This document shows, piece after piece, positions 8,866 through 16,687 of a DNA stretch of 64,000 bases. This DNA comes from JBHPGW01 sp042569785 (GTDB taxonomy: Bacteria > Planctomycetota > Phycisphaerae > Sedimentisphaerales > Anaerobacaceae): assembly GCA_042569785.1 (NCBI GenBank), contig JBHPGW010000003.1:29136-93135 (forward strand), read 5' to 3'. The notes beneath the pieces were generated by a model. It had not been told where the DNA came from. It saw nothing but the letters and a program-made list of their open reading frames with translations, and made no database searches. The position numbers were made by a program, and so were the translations under genes. Within the stretch, counting starts at the first letter, position 1. Each line of letters begins with the position of its first letter.

Positions 8866-9788
8866 ATTCCAAACCCGATATAAGTGTAGTTATGCCCACC
8901 TATAACAGGGCGCATACTTTGTCTAAAGCTATTGAAAGCATATTGGGACAAAGCTTTGAAAATTTTGAGCTAATAATTGTGGATGACGGCTCAACCGATG
9001 AGACCAGAGACGTAGCTGATAACATATCAGATCCACGAGTTAGATTCTTTTTTTTAAGCGAGAATGGTGGTGCTTCCAATGCAAGGAATATTGGGATAAA
9101 GAATGCGACGGCAGATTATATCGCTTTTCTTGACAGTGACGATCAATGGAAACCAGATAAACTAAAAAAGCAGTTTGATTTGATAAAAAACTGCGATCAA
9201 AAGGTTGGTGTTGTGTATAGCGGCTTTACAAGATATGACGGTGACAAAGTTTTATATATGCCGGACAGCAGTGTAAAACGCAAATCGGGAAATATTTTTT
9301 ATGAGATACTTAAACGCAATTTTATTACCTTTCAAACGCTGATCGCAAAAAAAGGATGTTTCGAGAAAAGCGGCTTATTCGACGAGAGCCTAAGATGTCG
9401 CCATGACTGGGATTTATTAATAAGGCTTTCAAGAGATTGGGATTTCTTATGCATTGACGAACCTTTAGTCGATATCTATGCGGGTTCTGATAGCATCAGC
9501 AAGACTCACAAAGTTGATATGGCAGGATGGAAGCCTATTATTGAAAAATATATTGATGAATTCGAGAAACATCCCGCTATTTTGGCAAATCATTATATGC
9601 GTATCGCTACGTGGTCGATGCCTACTGACAAAGAAGACTTTTACCAGAGAAGAGGATATATGTTTCGGGCGTTGAAAACATTTCCTTTTGTCAATTATAA
9701 GTATCTTGTGCTTTTCTTGTTTTCGCTTTTGGGTTCAGGTGTTTATAATTTAATTCTGCGGACAATAAACTATGGAAAAAATAGATAA
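8862..9788 (+). CDS. Family 2 glycosyltransferase
   Basis: A 308-residue protein with the full GT2 set: ISVVMPTYNRAHTL at the start, IIVDDGSTDET near residue 37, NGGASNARN near residue 70, and FLDSDDQW near residue 90 as the DxD loop. RHDWDLLIRLSRDW near residue 173 is the usual acceptor-side segment. A hydrophobic stretch near the C-terminus may anchor it to the membrane. It inverts the anomeric bond of a nucleotide sugar. It starts inside the end of the methyltransferase gene and overlaps the next gene by 17 bases. Confidence 0.88.
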   Translation: MNSKPDISVVMPTYNRAHTLSKAIESILGQSFENFELIIVDDGSTDETRDVADNISDPRVRFFFLSENGGASNARNIGIKNATADYIAFLDSDDQWKPDKLKKQFDLIKNCDQKVGVVYSGFTRYDGDKVLYMPDSSVKRKSGNIFYEILKRNFITFQTLIAKKGCFEKSGLFDESLRCRHDWDLLIRLSRDWDFLCIDEPLVDIYAGSDSISKTHKVDMAGWKPIIEKYIDEFEKHPAILANHYMRIATWSMPTDKEDFYQRRGYMFRALKTFPFVNYKYLVLFLFSLLGSGVYNLILRTINYGKNR

Positions 9789-10431
9789 TAACTTATCCAA
9801 GGCCAATGAATATCGTAGCGGTGATTATATAAGTATTCACCGGTTCGCGTCCTTCTACTATCAAATTTCGCTGACCCTGCAAACCGGGCCCAAAAGAATA
9901 CTTGAAATCGGTGTCGGCAATAAGATAGTTTCTTCTTACTTTAAAAATATCGGCTTAGATATCGTAACAAGTGACATCAACCCCGATCTATCGCCCGATG
10001 TACTGGCTGACGTAACAAAACTCCCCTTTGAAGACGGGGCTTTCGATACTGTTTTAGCTTTTGAGGTTCTCGAGCACCTGCCATGGGAAAAGGCCATCGA
10101 AGCTTTAGCTGAGCTATCCCGTGTGAGTTCGAAAACTGTGATCATCTCTTTGCCTTATCACGGTGCAACGTTTGAAATGATGCTGAAGCTGCCTTTTAAT
10201 AAATTTTTGTTTAAGAAGTCTTATTTGAACTTTTTCGCACGCCTGCCGCTTTCTATTTTTAATACGAAAATAAAAACTCCCGATCATTTTTGGGAGATCG
10301 GGCGTAAAGGTTTTGGCTTGAAAAAAGTAAGAAAAGCTATTTGCGAAAAACTTGTAATAGAAAAAGAAGTCCGTGCTCAGATGAATCCGAATCATTACTT
10401 TTTTGTACTTCACAAAACTGAAAAGAACTAA
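9772..10431 (+). CDS. Class I SAM-dependent methyltransferase
   Basis: A 219-residue protein with SAM motif I RILEIGVGNK, acidic motif II IVTSDINPD, and FDTVLAFEVLEHLPW as motif IV, the usual methyltransferase type 11 pattern. It probably methylates a sugar or lipid-linked intermediate made by the neighbouring transferases. The start lies within the end of the previous GT2 gene, so the two are translationally coupled. The substrate cannot be told from sequence. Confidence 0.8.
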   Translation: MEKIDNNLSKANEYRSGDYISIHRFASFYYQISLTLQTGPKRILEIGVGNKIVSSYFKNIGLDIVTSDINPDLSPDVLADVTKLPFEDGAFDTVLAFEVLEHLPWEKAIEALAELSRVSSKTVIISLPYHGATFEMMLKLPFNKFLFKKSYLNFFARLPLSIFNTKIKTPDHFWEIGRKGFGLKKVRKAICEKLVIEKEVRAQMNPNHYFFVLHKTEKN

Positions 10432-10436
10432 CAAAT

Positions 10437-11408
10437 ATGGCTGGTAAGATCAAAAAAATCATTAGATTCGCAATAGTCATTGCCTGTTTTTCTTATATCA
10501 TCAGCTTTTTTTACAAAGAAAAAGGCAATCTTGAACTGCTGCTCGAGTTGCGTGTCTCTTATCTGGCTTTGATACTGCTGTTAGGGGTATTATATCTTTT
10601 TGTGCACTGCTACAGGTTCAAGATCATAATAGAAAAATGCAGCGGCAGTTCGCTTAGCTTTTGGAAATGGTTCAGGATATTTTCGCAGGCTCGGTTTTTG
10701 AATATCGTAATTCCGCAGCTTGGTAATATCTATCGCGGGATAAGCCTGAAAAAGTTTTTCAACATATCGTACACCAATTACATCAGTGCCTTCGCTTCGT
10801 TTGCGTGGATGGACACGTGTTTTAATCTTTTGGTCGCAACGGCAATTATTTCGTTATTCGCAAGAGATTTGAAGATCGGCCGATTTAACGCCTTGGGTTT
10901 GCTATCTGTTCTAACAGTTTTGATCATAACAACGCCTGTGTTAATGAAGCTGGTTTTGAGCAAATTGCCCATTCGAGCTAAGAAACTTGCTTGGCTCAAA
11001 GGCAGGGTCAATGAGGTCCTGCACGCAACGATCACGAACCTCAAGGACGTAAAATATTTTTTGATCATAAATTCGCTCGGCCTTTTAGTGATGGTTCGAA
11101 CCATCCTGATCTACTACATTTTGTTTTACAGCTTAGGTGTACAGCCTCAGATCGTAGCGTTACTTCTTTTTTACGCGTTGTTCAAGATAAGCTCCTTTTT
11201 TATCATAACACCGGGCAATATTGGTATCCAGGAGATCGCATTCGGTTTTTTGAGCGATCAGTTAGGGATAGGAATGGCTGAAGGGATTCTCGTCTGCGTC
11301 ATTGGAAGAGTCGTTGGAACGCTGGTAGTTATTATCTTTGGTGTAGCAACAGGCGGAATAAGTGTTCTTCGCCACAAAGAAGATTACCTGGAGCAGAACG
11401 AATTATAG
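10437..11408 (+). CDS. Flippase-like membrane protein, LPG-synthase TM domain (UPF0104/AglD-like)
   Basis: A 323-residue integral membrane protein with about eight spans. Segments such as RLNIVIP-like FLNIVIPQLGNIYRG near residue 84 and TPGNIGIQEIAFGFLSDQLG near residue 257 match the lysylphosphatidylglycerol synthetase transmembrane domain family. That family includes the membrane half of MprF and AglD-like partners of glycosyltransferases, believed to move or present lipid-linked substrates. In a glycan operon it most likely acts in transport of a polyprenyl-linked sugar, though this is inferred from context. Confidence 0.8.
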   Translation: MAGKIKKIIRFAIVIACFSYIISFFYKEKGNLELLLELRVSYLALILLLGVLYLFVHCYRFKIIIEKCSGSSLSFWKWFRIFSQARFLNIVIPQLGNIYRGISLKKFFNISYTNYISAFASFAWMDTCFNLLVATAIISLFARDLKIGRFNALGLLSVLTVLIITTPVLMKLVLSKLPIRAKKLAWLKGRVNEVLHATITNLKDVKYFLIINSLGLLVMVRTILIYYILFYSLGVQPQIVALLLFYALFKISSFFIITPGNIGIQEIAFGFLSDQLGIGMAEGILVCVIGRVVGTLVVIIFGVATGGISVLRHKEDYLEQNEL

Positions 11409-11446
11409 CCGAATCGAGAAAGCGCAAATTTATATAAGGGTATACG

Positions 11447-12442
11447 ATGATAAAATTAAAAAATTTAGTGAATTTTCACGATCTGAGAGTATTTATATGG
11501 GCGATTAAATACGGATTGATCTCTTCGGTCATCTCGAAATTGACCAAAAGCAAAAAAGACCGCGTAAAAGATGCATGGAAAGTAAAGACTAAAAAAATGA
11601 CATCTTCCTGGTGGATAATCCCAGAGGTTGAAAAACACTGGAACTATCTTATTTCCGGCGATGAAAATGTGGATTTCTATCAATACATTTGCGACAAATA
11701 CTTCTCAGGAAAGAATGGCTTAAAAAGTTTGTCTTTAGGCTGCGGCACTGGTGTTAAAGAATTGAAATGGGCCGAACTTGGTAATTTCGAGAAAATGGAA
11801 GCATTCGATATTTCTGAAAACAGGATCAAATTCGCAAAAGAGCAGGCTCAAGAAAAGGGCTACGGCAATATTCTTGATTTTCGTATGGCAGATATCTACA
11901 CGGTTGAATTACAGGAAAATTACTATAATGCGATCATTGTAGATAATTCACTGCATCATTTCAGTCCGCTGGAAGAACTGCTTTTAAAAATTAACAGATC
12001 TCTTAGTCACGATGGCTATTTTATTGTAAATGAATTTGTTGGTCCGACACGGTTTCAATGGACAGATAAACAACTCAAAATAGCAAATAGTGTTCGTAAA
12101 ATACTTCCTGAAAAATACAGGGCGCATATTGTTGATGGGTGTGTAAATAGAAAAATAATAAGACCGAGCCTGCTCAATATGACCCTTAAAGACCCTTCTG
12201 AAGCAGTTGAATCCTCGAATATCATGCCTTTATTGAAACAGATTTTCGATATCGTAGAGGTAAGGCCTTATAATGGGGCTATACTGAATTTAGTACTTGG
12301 GGGCATAGCGCATAATTTCGTTTGTGATGATGCGGAAGCTAAAAAATATCTTCGCTTATGCCAGGATATTGATGACCTTTTAACAGAAACAGGTCAGGTC
12401 GAAAGCGATTTTGTGGTAGCCGTGTGCAAGAAGAAAGGTTAA
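11447..12442 (+). CDS. Class I SAM-dependent methyltransferase, last gene of glycan operon
   Basis: A 331-residue protein. Motif I is clear (SLSLGCGTGVKE near residue 96), followed by an acidic residue in MEAFDISENR and motif IV YYNAIIVDNSLHHF. The N-terminal 90 residues precede the SAM fold and may recognise the acceptor. SLSHDGYFIVNEFVG is the usual late strand. It follows the flippase-like gene after 38 bases and ends the operon in front of a bidirectional hairpin. Confidence 0.82.
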   Translation: MIKLKNLVNFHDLRVFIWAIKYGLISSVISKLTKSKKDRVKDAWKVKTKKMTSSWWIIPEVEKHWNYLISGDENVDFYQYICDKYFSGKNGLKSLSLGCGTGVKELKWAELGNFEKMEAFDISENRIKFAKEQAQEKGYGNILDFRMADIYTVELQENYYNAIIVDNSLHHFSPLEELLLKINRSLSHDGYFIVNEFVGPTRFQWTDKQLKIANSVRKILPEKYRAHIVDGCVNRKIIRPSLLNMTLKDPSEAVESSNIMPLLKQIFDIVEVRPYNGAILNLVLGGIAHNFVCDDAEAKKYLRLCQDIDDLLTETGQVESDFVVAVCKKKG

Positions 12443-12445
12443 ACA

Positions 12446-12479
12446 AAACAGGGACACCATATAACAGATGCCCCTGTTT
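12446..12479. terminator. Bidirectional hairpin between convergent genes
   Basis: AAACAGGG (12446-12453) pairs with CCCTGTTT (12472-12479) across an 18-base loop, followed by a T-rich stretch on the plus strand. It lies between the stop of the methyltransferase operon and the stop of the PEP-CTERM gene and could end both transcripts. The large loop makes it a modest candidate. Confidence 0.55.
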
Positions 12480-12490
12480 CTTTCTTTATT

Positions 12491-13288
12491 CTAATGTTTG
12501 CGCCTTTTACGCAACAATGAGACTGAGCCGAAACCCAAAAGTGCGATCGTGGCAGGTTCGGGGATGCCATTAGTATAAATTTCCTGTATTTCTGTAGAAG
12601 ATAAAGCCCTGTTATAAAAACGAACGTCATCGATTGAGCCATTGAAATTATTAGGATTATCTTCCTTTTTACCAATTAACACATTGTTTGTCTGCCCTTG
12701 TTGTAAAAAACCGCTGTAATTATTGGCACCATCTTCTTGTCCATCAACAAACACTTTTATTACACTTCCATCCCAGGTGCCAGTGACAAGATGCCAATTG
12801 CCATCTGCGAGAACTGCGTTTCCAGTAACATCATTCCAATCGTCCAGGCCGCCATAATCATCATCTGACTTGAAAACTACGAATCTCAAATTGTCATTTT
12901 CTGTTTTACTAAGTTGCCAAACTCTCTGTTGTTCCCAAGAAGTTTTATCTTTAGATACAATATAATTATAGGATCCTGCTGCTGATGTATTGATCCATGC
13001 AGAAATGGTTATGTATTCTGGATTCAATTCAGCAGAATTTCCGCAATCAACGTAATCATCGATGCCGTCAAAGTCCAATGCTCCTTCGATCTGGCCTGTT
13101 GTCCAGTTTGCATCGTAGATGGTGCCGTTATTTGTTCCAGCTGAATCATAAGCGGTATCCCCACTGCCATAATCAAATTCCCAGTGGCCTACCAGGCCGT
13201 CTGTTAAAGTTGCCGATGCGGAACTTGCAATGATCAAAATTGCCACAACCGCCACTGCCATTACTCTAAGATTTGCTTTCTTTGCCAT
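12491..13288 (-). CDS. Secreted LamG-domain protein with PEP-CTERM sorting signal
   Basis: A 265-residue protein. It begins with a signal peptide (basic MAKKANLR, then a hydrophobic run ending ASSASA). A LamG/concanavalin-like jelly roll covers about 28-235, from GLVGHWEFDYGSGDTAYDSA to DDVRFYNRALSSTEIQEIY. The tail reads PEPATIALLGFG, a short hydrophobic segment, then RKRRKH: the PEP-CTERM signal that exosortase recognises in bacteria making exopolysaccharide. The protein is therefore probably exported, cleaved and displayed in the glycan matrix, where LamG may bind sugar. The convergent glycan operon beside it fits that role. No exosortase is in the window. AAAGGAG precedes the ATG. Confidence 0.88.
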   Translation of the reverse strand: MAKKANLRVMAVAVVAILIIASSASATLTDGLVGHWEFDYGSGDTAYDSAGTNNGTIYDANWTTGQIEGALDFDGIDDYVDCGNSAELNPEYITISAWINTSAAGSYNYIVSKDKTSWEQQRVWQLSKTENDNLRFVVFKSDDDYGGLDDWNDVTGNAVLADGNWHLVTGTWDGSVIKVFVDGQEDGANNYSGFLQQGQTNNVLIGKKEDNPNNFNGSIDDVRFYNRALSSTEIQEIYTNGIPEPATIALLGFGSVSLLRKRRKH

Positions 13289-13329
13289 TTCTCTCTCCTT
13301 TCAAAAAAAGTTTGGGTTTACAGTTGCCT

Positions 13330-13338
13330 GGGGGGGGG
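13330..13338. repeat. Homopolymer tract of nine G upstream of the PEP-CTERM gene
   Basis: Nine consecutive G on the plus strand (nine C on the coding strand) lie 42-50 bases before the ATG of the PEP-CTERM LamG gene, inside its leader or promoter. A change in length here would alter spacing in the control region. An artefact of sequencing is also possible. Confidence 0.85.
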
Positions 13339-13510
13339 CTAAATGCAATGAGCAATTTAGACCATCAGCCGGGCAATTGTCTTACATGGTGGAAAACCCC
13401 TTAAACAGAAGTTTTCTCTCCTCTTTATTGTTGCAACCAAAATGGATACGCAACAATTATAGAATATCAAAAATTAAGTTGGTTTACAAGAAAAAAAGTC
13501 CTATATTTCA

Positions 13511-13570
13511 TTGATTTTTATGGTTTTTTATGGTTTTTTCTTGTTTTTTATTGATTTTGTGCGGTTTTTT
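13511..13570. repeat. Phased A/T tracts with a 10-base period (predicted bent DNA)
   Basis: Six successive 10-base blocks each carry a run of four to six T in the same position (for example TGGTTTTTTA, TGGTTTTTTC, TTGTTTTTTA). Runs begin near 13515, 13524, 13534, 13544, 13555 and 13565. A-tracts in step with the helical turn give strong intrinsic curvature. The array covers the end of the DUF354 gene and the spacer behind it, about 220-280 bases upstream of the PEP-CTERM gene on the same strand. Confidence 0.75.
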
Positions 13571-14576
13571 TGATGGTTTCTACTATGTATTCTGTGACAT
13601 CTATCTTTTCGGTTAGCAGTTTTTTGCGGTAAGCAGCGTATTTATCTTTGGCGTTTGGGTCTTTTAGAATGTCGAGGCAGTATTCCAGGGCCTGGGCGGT
13701 GTCGAGGGTTTGTTTAACCAGGTGATAACTTTCGAGCATGTTTATGTAGCCCAGTTTTAGAGTGTTGATGTAAATAGCGGGTACGCCGAGTACGGCGGAT
13801 TCCGAGATCATCGTTGCTCCTTCGCCGACGCAAAGTTGGGCAAACGCCATTAAGTGGTGTATCTGGTGGACGGGTATTTTTAACTCATACTGCTTGAACT
13901 GCTGAGGTAATTGTCCTTCGGAAGAGATTAATGGCCTGGCGTATTTTTCTATTTGTTTGATGAAGTCGAGCTTTTGTTCGTCCGCAAAGCCGTGCTGGCC
14001 GACATCGTGATGAGCGCCCCAACTGACGAAACGAATGATGCAATATGGGGTGTCCGGGTCTACGCCTATACTTTTGACTATTTCGGGGTCGGGTGTGAAT
14101 TGGTTTGGGTGCAGATACGCAAGTTCGTGACAGCCTGGATAGAGGTGCTGTTTTTTGCCAAGATTTTTCATGTAGCTGTCTGGGCTGTGATAAGATGTCG
14201 CAACCGGATATGTAATAGCGTGGGCGAGTTTTTGGTGCTCGGTGTCGTCGAAGACTACCGATGGTTTGCGTAACAAAAAGCCGACGTGAGCAGCGAACAT
14301 ACCGCTAATGCCGGTAAGGACATCGGGCTTGAAGCGCAGGCAGTATTTTAGCAGTCGAACGTCTCTTGTTATTAGTTCTGCGAATAGAGCGGGAAGTCCG
14401 TCGCCTACTTTGCTTAGCATTATAAAAGGGATATCGAGATTTTCCAGCAGCGCGATGGTGACATCTTTCTCGCGAGCGGTGACAGCTACTTCGTGGCCCT
14501 GCTTTTGAAGCTCGGCTATGGCGTTGCGAAAGAAGTGCACGTGAGCGGGATGTATGATGTCGACGAGTACTCTCAT
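13548..14576 (-). CDS. DUF354 family protein, glycosyltransferase-B-like fold
   Basis: A 342-residue protein. The start MRVLVDIIHPAHVHFFRN is the signature opening of DUF354 proteins, which have a GT-B/UDP-GlcNAc 2-epimerase-like architecture. Two Rossmann-like halves are suggested by KPDVLTGISGMFAAHVG near residue 84 and GEGATMISESAVLGVPAIY near residue 252, the latter resembling the nucleotide-sugar pocket of GT-B enzymes. The reaction is unknown. It is the last gene of the dxr-led operon, 16 bases behind a GT2 gene, so a part in sugar transfer or nucleotide-sugar metabolism is likely. Its C-terminal codons form part of the phased A-tract array. Confidence 0.85.
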   Translation of the reverse strand: MRVLVDIIHPAHVHFFRNAIAELQKQGHEVAVTAREKDVTIALLENLDIPFIMLSKVGDGLPALFAELITRDVRLLKYCLRFKPDVLTGISGMFAAHVGFLLRKPSVVFDDTEHQKLAHAITYPVATSYHSPDSYMKNLGKKQHLYPGCHELAYLHPNQFTPDPEIVKSIGVDPDTPYCIIRFVSWGAHHDVGQHGFADEQKLDFIKQIEKYARPLISSEGQLPQQFKQYELKIPVHQIHHLMAFAQLCVGEGATMISESAVLGVPAIYINTLKLGYINMLESYHLVKQTLDTAQALEYCLDILKDPNAKDKYAAYRKKLLTEKIDVTEYIVETIKKTAQNQ

Positions 14577-14592
14577 TTATGGTCCTGTGCGG

Positions 14593-15537
14593 TTACGCGT
14601 TTTTATTCTTTTTGTATTTTACCCTGTGGAGGATGTCGTGGATCAGTTTTCTGTTGTCACTTATGACGTGGCTCAGGATGCCGAGAGCGAAGAGGTTGAA
14701 CGAAATGATCAGCAGTGTCGCACCGAGGATGAGCGATTGAATGTGTCCGCCACGGTCACCTTTGAAAAAGTAATAGAGAAACCTGACCCATGGCACCAAT
14801 CCGATAAGCCCTGTGATAAGAGCGGCGTATGTAAATGTTCTAAACGGCCTGTAGGTTATATATGAACGCACAATAATCGTAGCTGATCGGCTGATATAAC
14901 GCGGTATCGAGGAAATCAGTCTTGACTCGCGGGTCTTTGGATTAACTTCTACGGGTACCGAGGCAATGCGCATGTTCATGGTGCCTGCCTGGATGATGGT
15001 TTCGAGAGTATATGTGTAGCGATTGAAGACGACAAGTTTTGAAGCTGCCTTTGCTGAATAAGCGCGGAATCCACTGGTAGTATCAGGGACATCGGTTCCG
15101 GAAAAACGACCTACAACAGAGCTACCGACTCTTTGGAGTTTTTTCTTTAGCCAGGAGAAATGTTCGATGTCCTCGATTGGTCGGCAGCCAATAACGATAT
15201 CGGCGGTGCCCTGCTGGATCGGTGCGACAAGGTCCTTGATAGAAGCTGCACTGTACTGGTTGTCGCCATCGGTATTGACGATGATATCTGCGCCGAGTTC
15301 TACGGCAGTGTCGATGCCTCGTGAAAAAGCTACCGCCAAGCCTCGATTTGAGCCAAGTTCGAGTATGTGATGTACGCCGAGTTCTCGAGCTACCTGCAGC
15401 GTTCGGTCGCTGCTTCCGTCATCTATTACGAGGTACTCTATTGTGTCGATGCCGGGCAGCTCTTTGGGCAGGTCGGCGATCACTTCCGGTAGAGTGTCCT
15501 GCTCGTTATAACATGGTATTTGAATTATCAGTTTCAT
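14593..15537 (-). CDS. Family 2 glycosyltransferase with C-terminal membrane anchor (DPM1/GtrB-like)
   Basis: A 314-residue protein. The catalytic domain (about 1-220) has IIQIPCYNEQDTLP, LVIDDGSSDRT, and NTDGDNQY as the DxD motif; SGFRAYS near residue 157 is typical of the dolichyl/undecaprenyl-phosphate sugar synthase group. Two hydrophobic spans follow (about 229-255 and 265-295), as in GtrB-type enzymes. It probably loads a sugar onto a polyprenyl phosphate, giving a donor for GT-C enzymes such as the one at 5729. Spacing to the neighbours is 16 and 18 bases. Confidence 0.87.
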   Translation of the reverse strand: MKLIIQIPCYNEQDTLPEVIADLPKELPGIDTIEYLVIDDGSSDRTLQVARELGVHHILELGSNRGLAVAFSRGIDTAVELGADIIVNTDGDNQYSAASIKDLVAPIQQGTADIVIGCRPIEDIEHFSWLKKKLQRVGSSVVGRFSGTDVPDTTSGFRAYSAKAASKLVVFNRYTYTLETIIQAGTMNMRIASVPVEVNPKTRESRLISSIPRYISRSATIIVRSYITYRPFRTFTYAALITGLIGLVPWVRFLYYFFKGDRGGHIQSLILGATLLIISFNLFALGILSHVISDNRKLIHDILHRVKYKKNKNA

Positions 15538-15555
15538 AAGCTATTTCCTTAGCAT

Positions 15556-16659
15556 TTAAGCGTCGAGGAAAGATAGAACCGTCTCGACGACGTAATCTTT
15601 CATTTGGCCGGTCAACTCTGGATATATCGGCAAAGCTATTACCTTCTCTGCAGCAGTTTCAGCTTGTGGGAAGTCGCCAGCCTTATAGCCGAGATACTGG
15701 AAACACTGCTGTAAATGCAGCGACAGCGGATAATAAACGGCACAGCCGATTTTCTTTTGAGTCAAATAATCGACTAAACCGTCACGGTCGGGGACGCGGA
15801 TCACGTACTGATTGTAGATGGTTTGGCAATCGTCCTTTATCAGTGGCGTTTTTATTACGGTCGAAGCGAATTTACTGTTGTAATATTCGGCGTTTTCTCT
15901 TCTGGCCTGTGACCACTGATCGAGGTGCGGCAGCTTGGCAATGAGCGCGACCGCCTGTATTGGGTCGAGGCGGAAATTTCCACCGATGTATTTATGATGA
16001 TATTTCGTAGTTTCACCGTGATTACGCATTACGAGCATTCTTTTGTAAAGCTTCTCGTCGTTAGTGACAATTGCGCCTGCGTCGCCGATACCGCCGAGAT
16101 TTTTTGACGGGAAGAAACTAAAGCAGCCGACCGTGCCTATACTGCCTGCCTTTTTGTTCTTGTATGTGCTTGTAATCGACTGGGCGGCGTCTTCAATAAC
16201 TGCAAGGCCGTGTTTGTTCGCTATTTCCATGATCGGATCCATGTCGGCCATTTGACCGTAAAGATGGACGGGGATGATCGCTTTGGTCTTATCGGTTACC
16301 GCTGCCTCTATCAAGGACGGGTTGATATTGTAGGTGTCGGGGTCGATATCGACAAAAACGGGTTTTGCTCCTGTCCTTGCGATACAGCCTGCAGTTGCGA
16401 AAAATGTAAAGGGGGTTGTAATTACTTCGTCGCCATAACCAATATCAAGGCTCATCAGACTGTTCAAAATCGCATCGGTACCACTGGTGACACCGACGGC
16501 GTATTTGCAGTCACTTATCTCGGCGATCCTTTCTTCCAGGTCGGAAACTTTTGCTCCGCCAATACAAATTTGAGAATCTAAAACTTCTGTGATCCCGGCG
16601 AGAATCTCTCTTTTAAGGCCTGCGTATTGTGCTTTTAAATCTAAAAGAGGTACCTGCAT
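15556..16659 (-). CDS. DegT/DnrJ/EryC1/StrS aminotransferase (sugar or pyridoxal-dependent)
   Basis: A 367-residue PLP enzyme. The substrate and cofactor region shows YAVGVTSGTDAI near residue 52, VIEDAAQSI near residue 153, and CFSFFPSKNLGGIGDAGAI near residue 178, in which the Lys forms the Schiff base. Members add an amino group to keto sugars bound to nucleotides, and the length is normal for the family. The context of a GT2 enzyme and a DUF354 protein indicates synthesis of an amino sugar for a surface glycan. The precise sugar is unknown. Confidence 0.92.
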   Translation of the reverse strand: MQVPLLDLKAQYAGLKREILAGITEVLDSQICIGGAKVSDLEERIAEISDCKYAVGVTSGTDAILNSLMSLDIGYGDEVITTPFTFFATAGCIARTGAKPVFVDIDPDTYNINPSLIEAAVTDKTKAIIPVHLYGQMADMDPIMEIANKHGLAVIEDAAQSITSTYKNKKAGSIGTVGCFSFFPSKNLGGIGDAGAIVTNDEKLYKRMLVMRNHGETTKYHHKYIGGNFRLDPIQAVALIAKLPHLDQWSQARRENAEYYNSKFASTVIKTPLIKDDCQTIYNQYVIRVPDRDGLVDYLTQKKIGCAVYYPLSLHLQQCFQYLGYKAGDFPQAETAAEKVIALPIYPELTGQMKDYVVETVLSFLDA

Positions 16660-16687
16660 TTAAGCTCTCCAACATTTGATTAATCGG

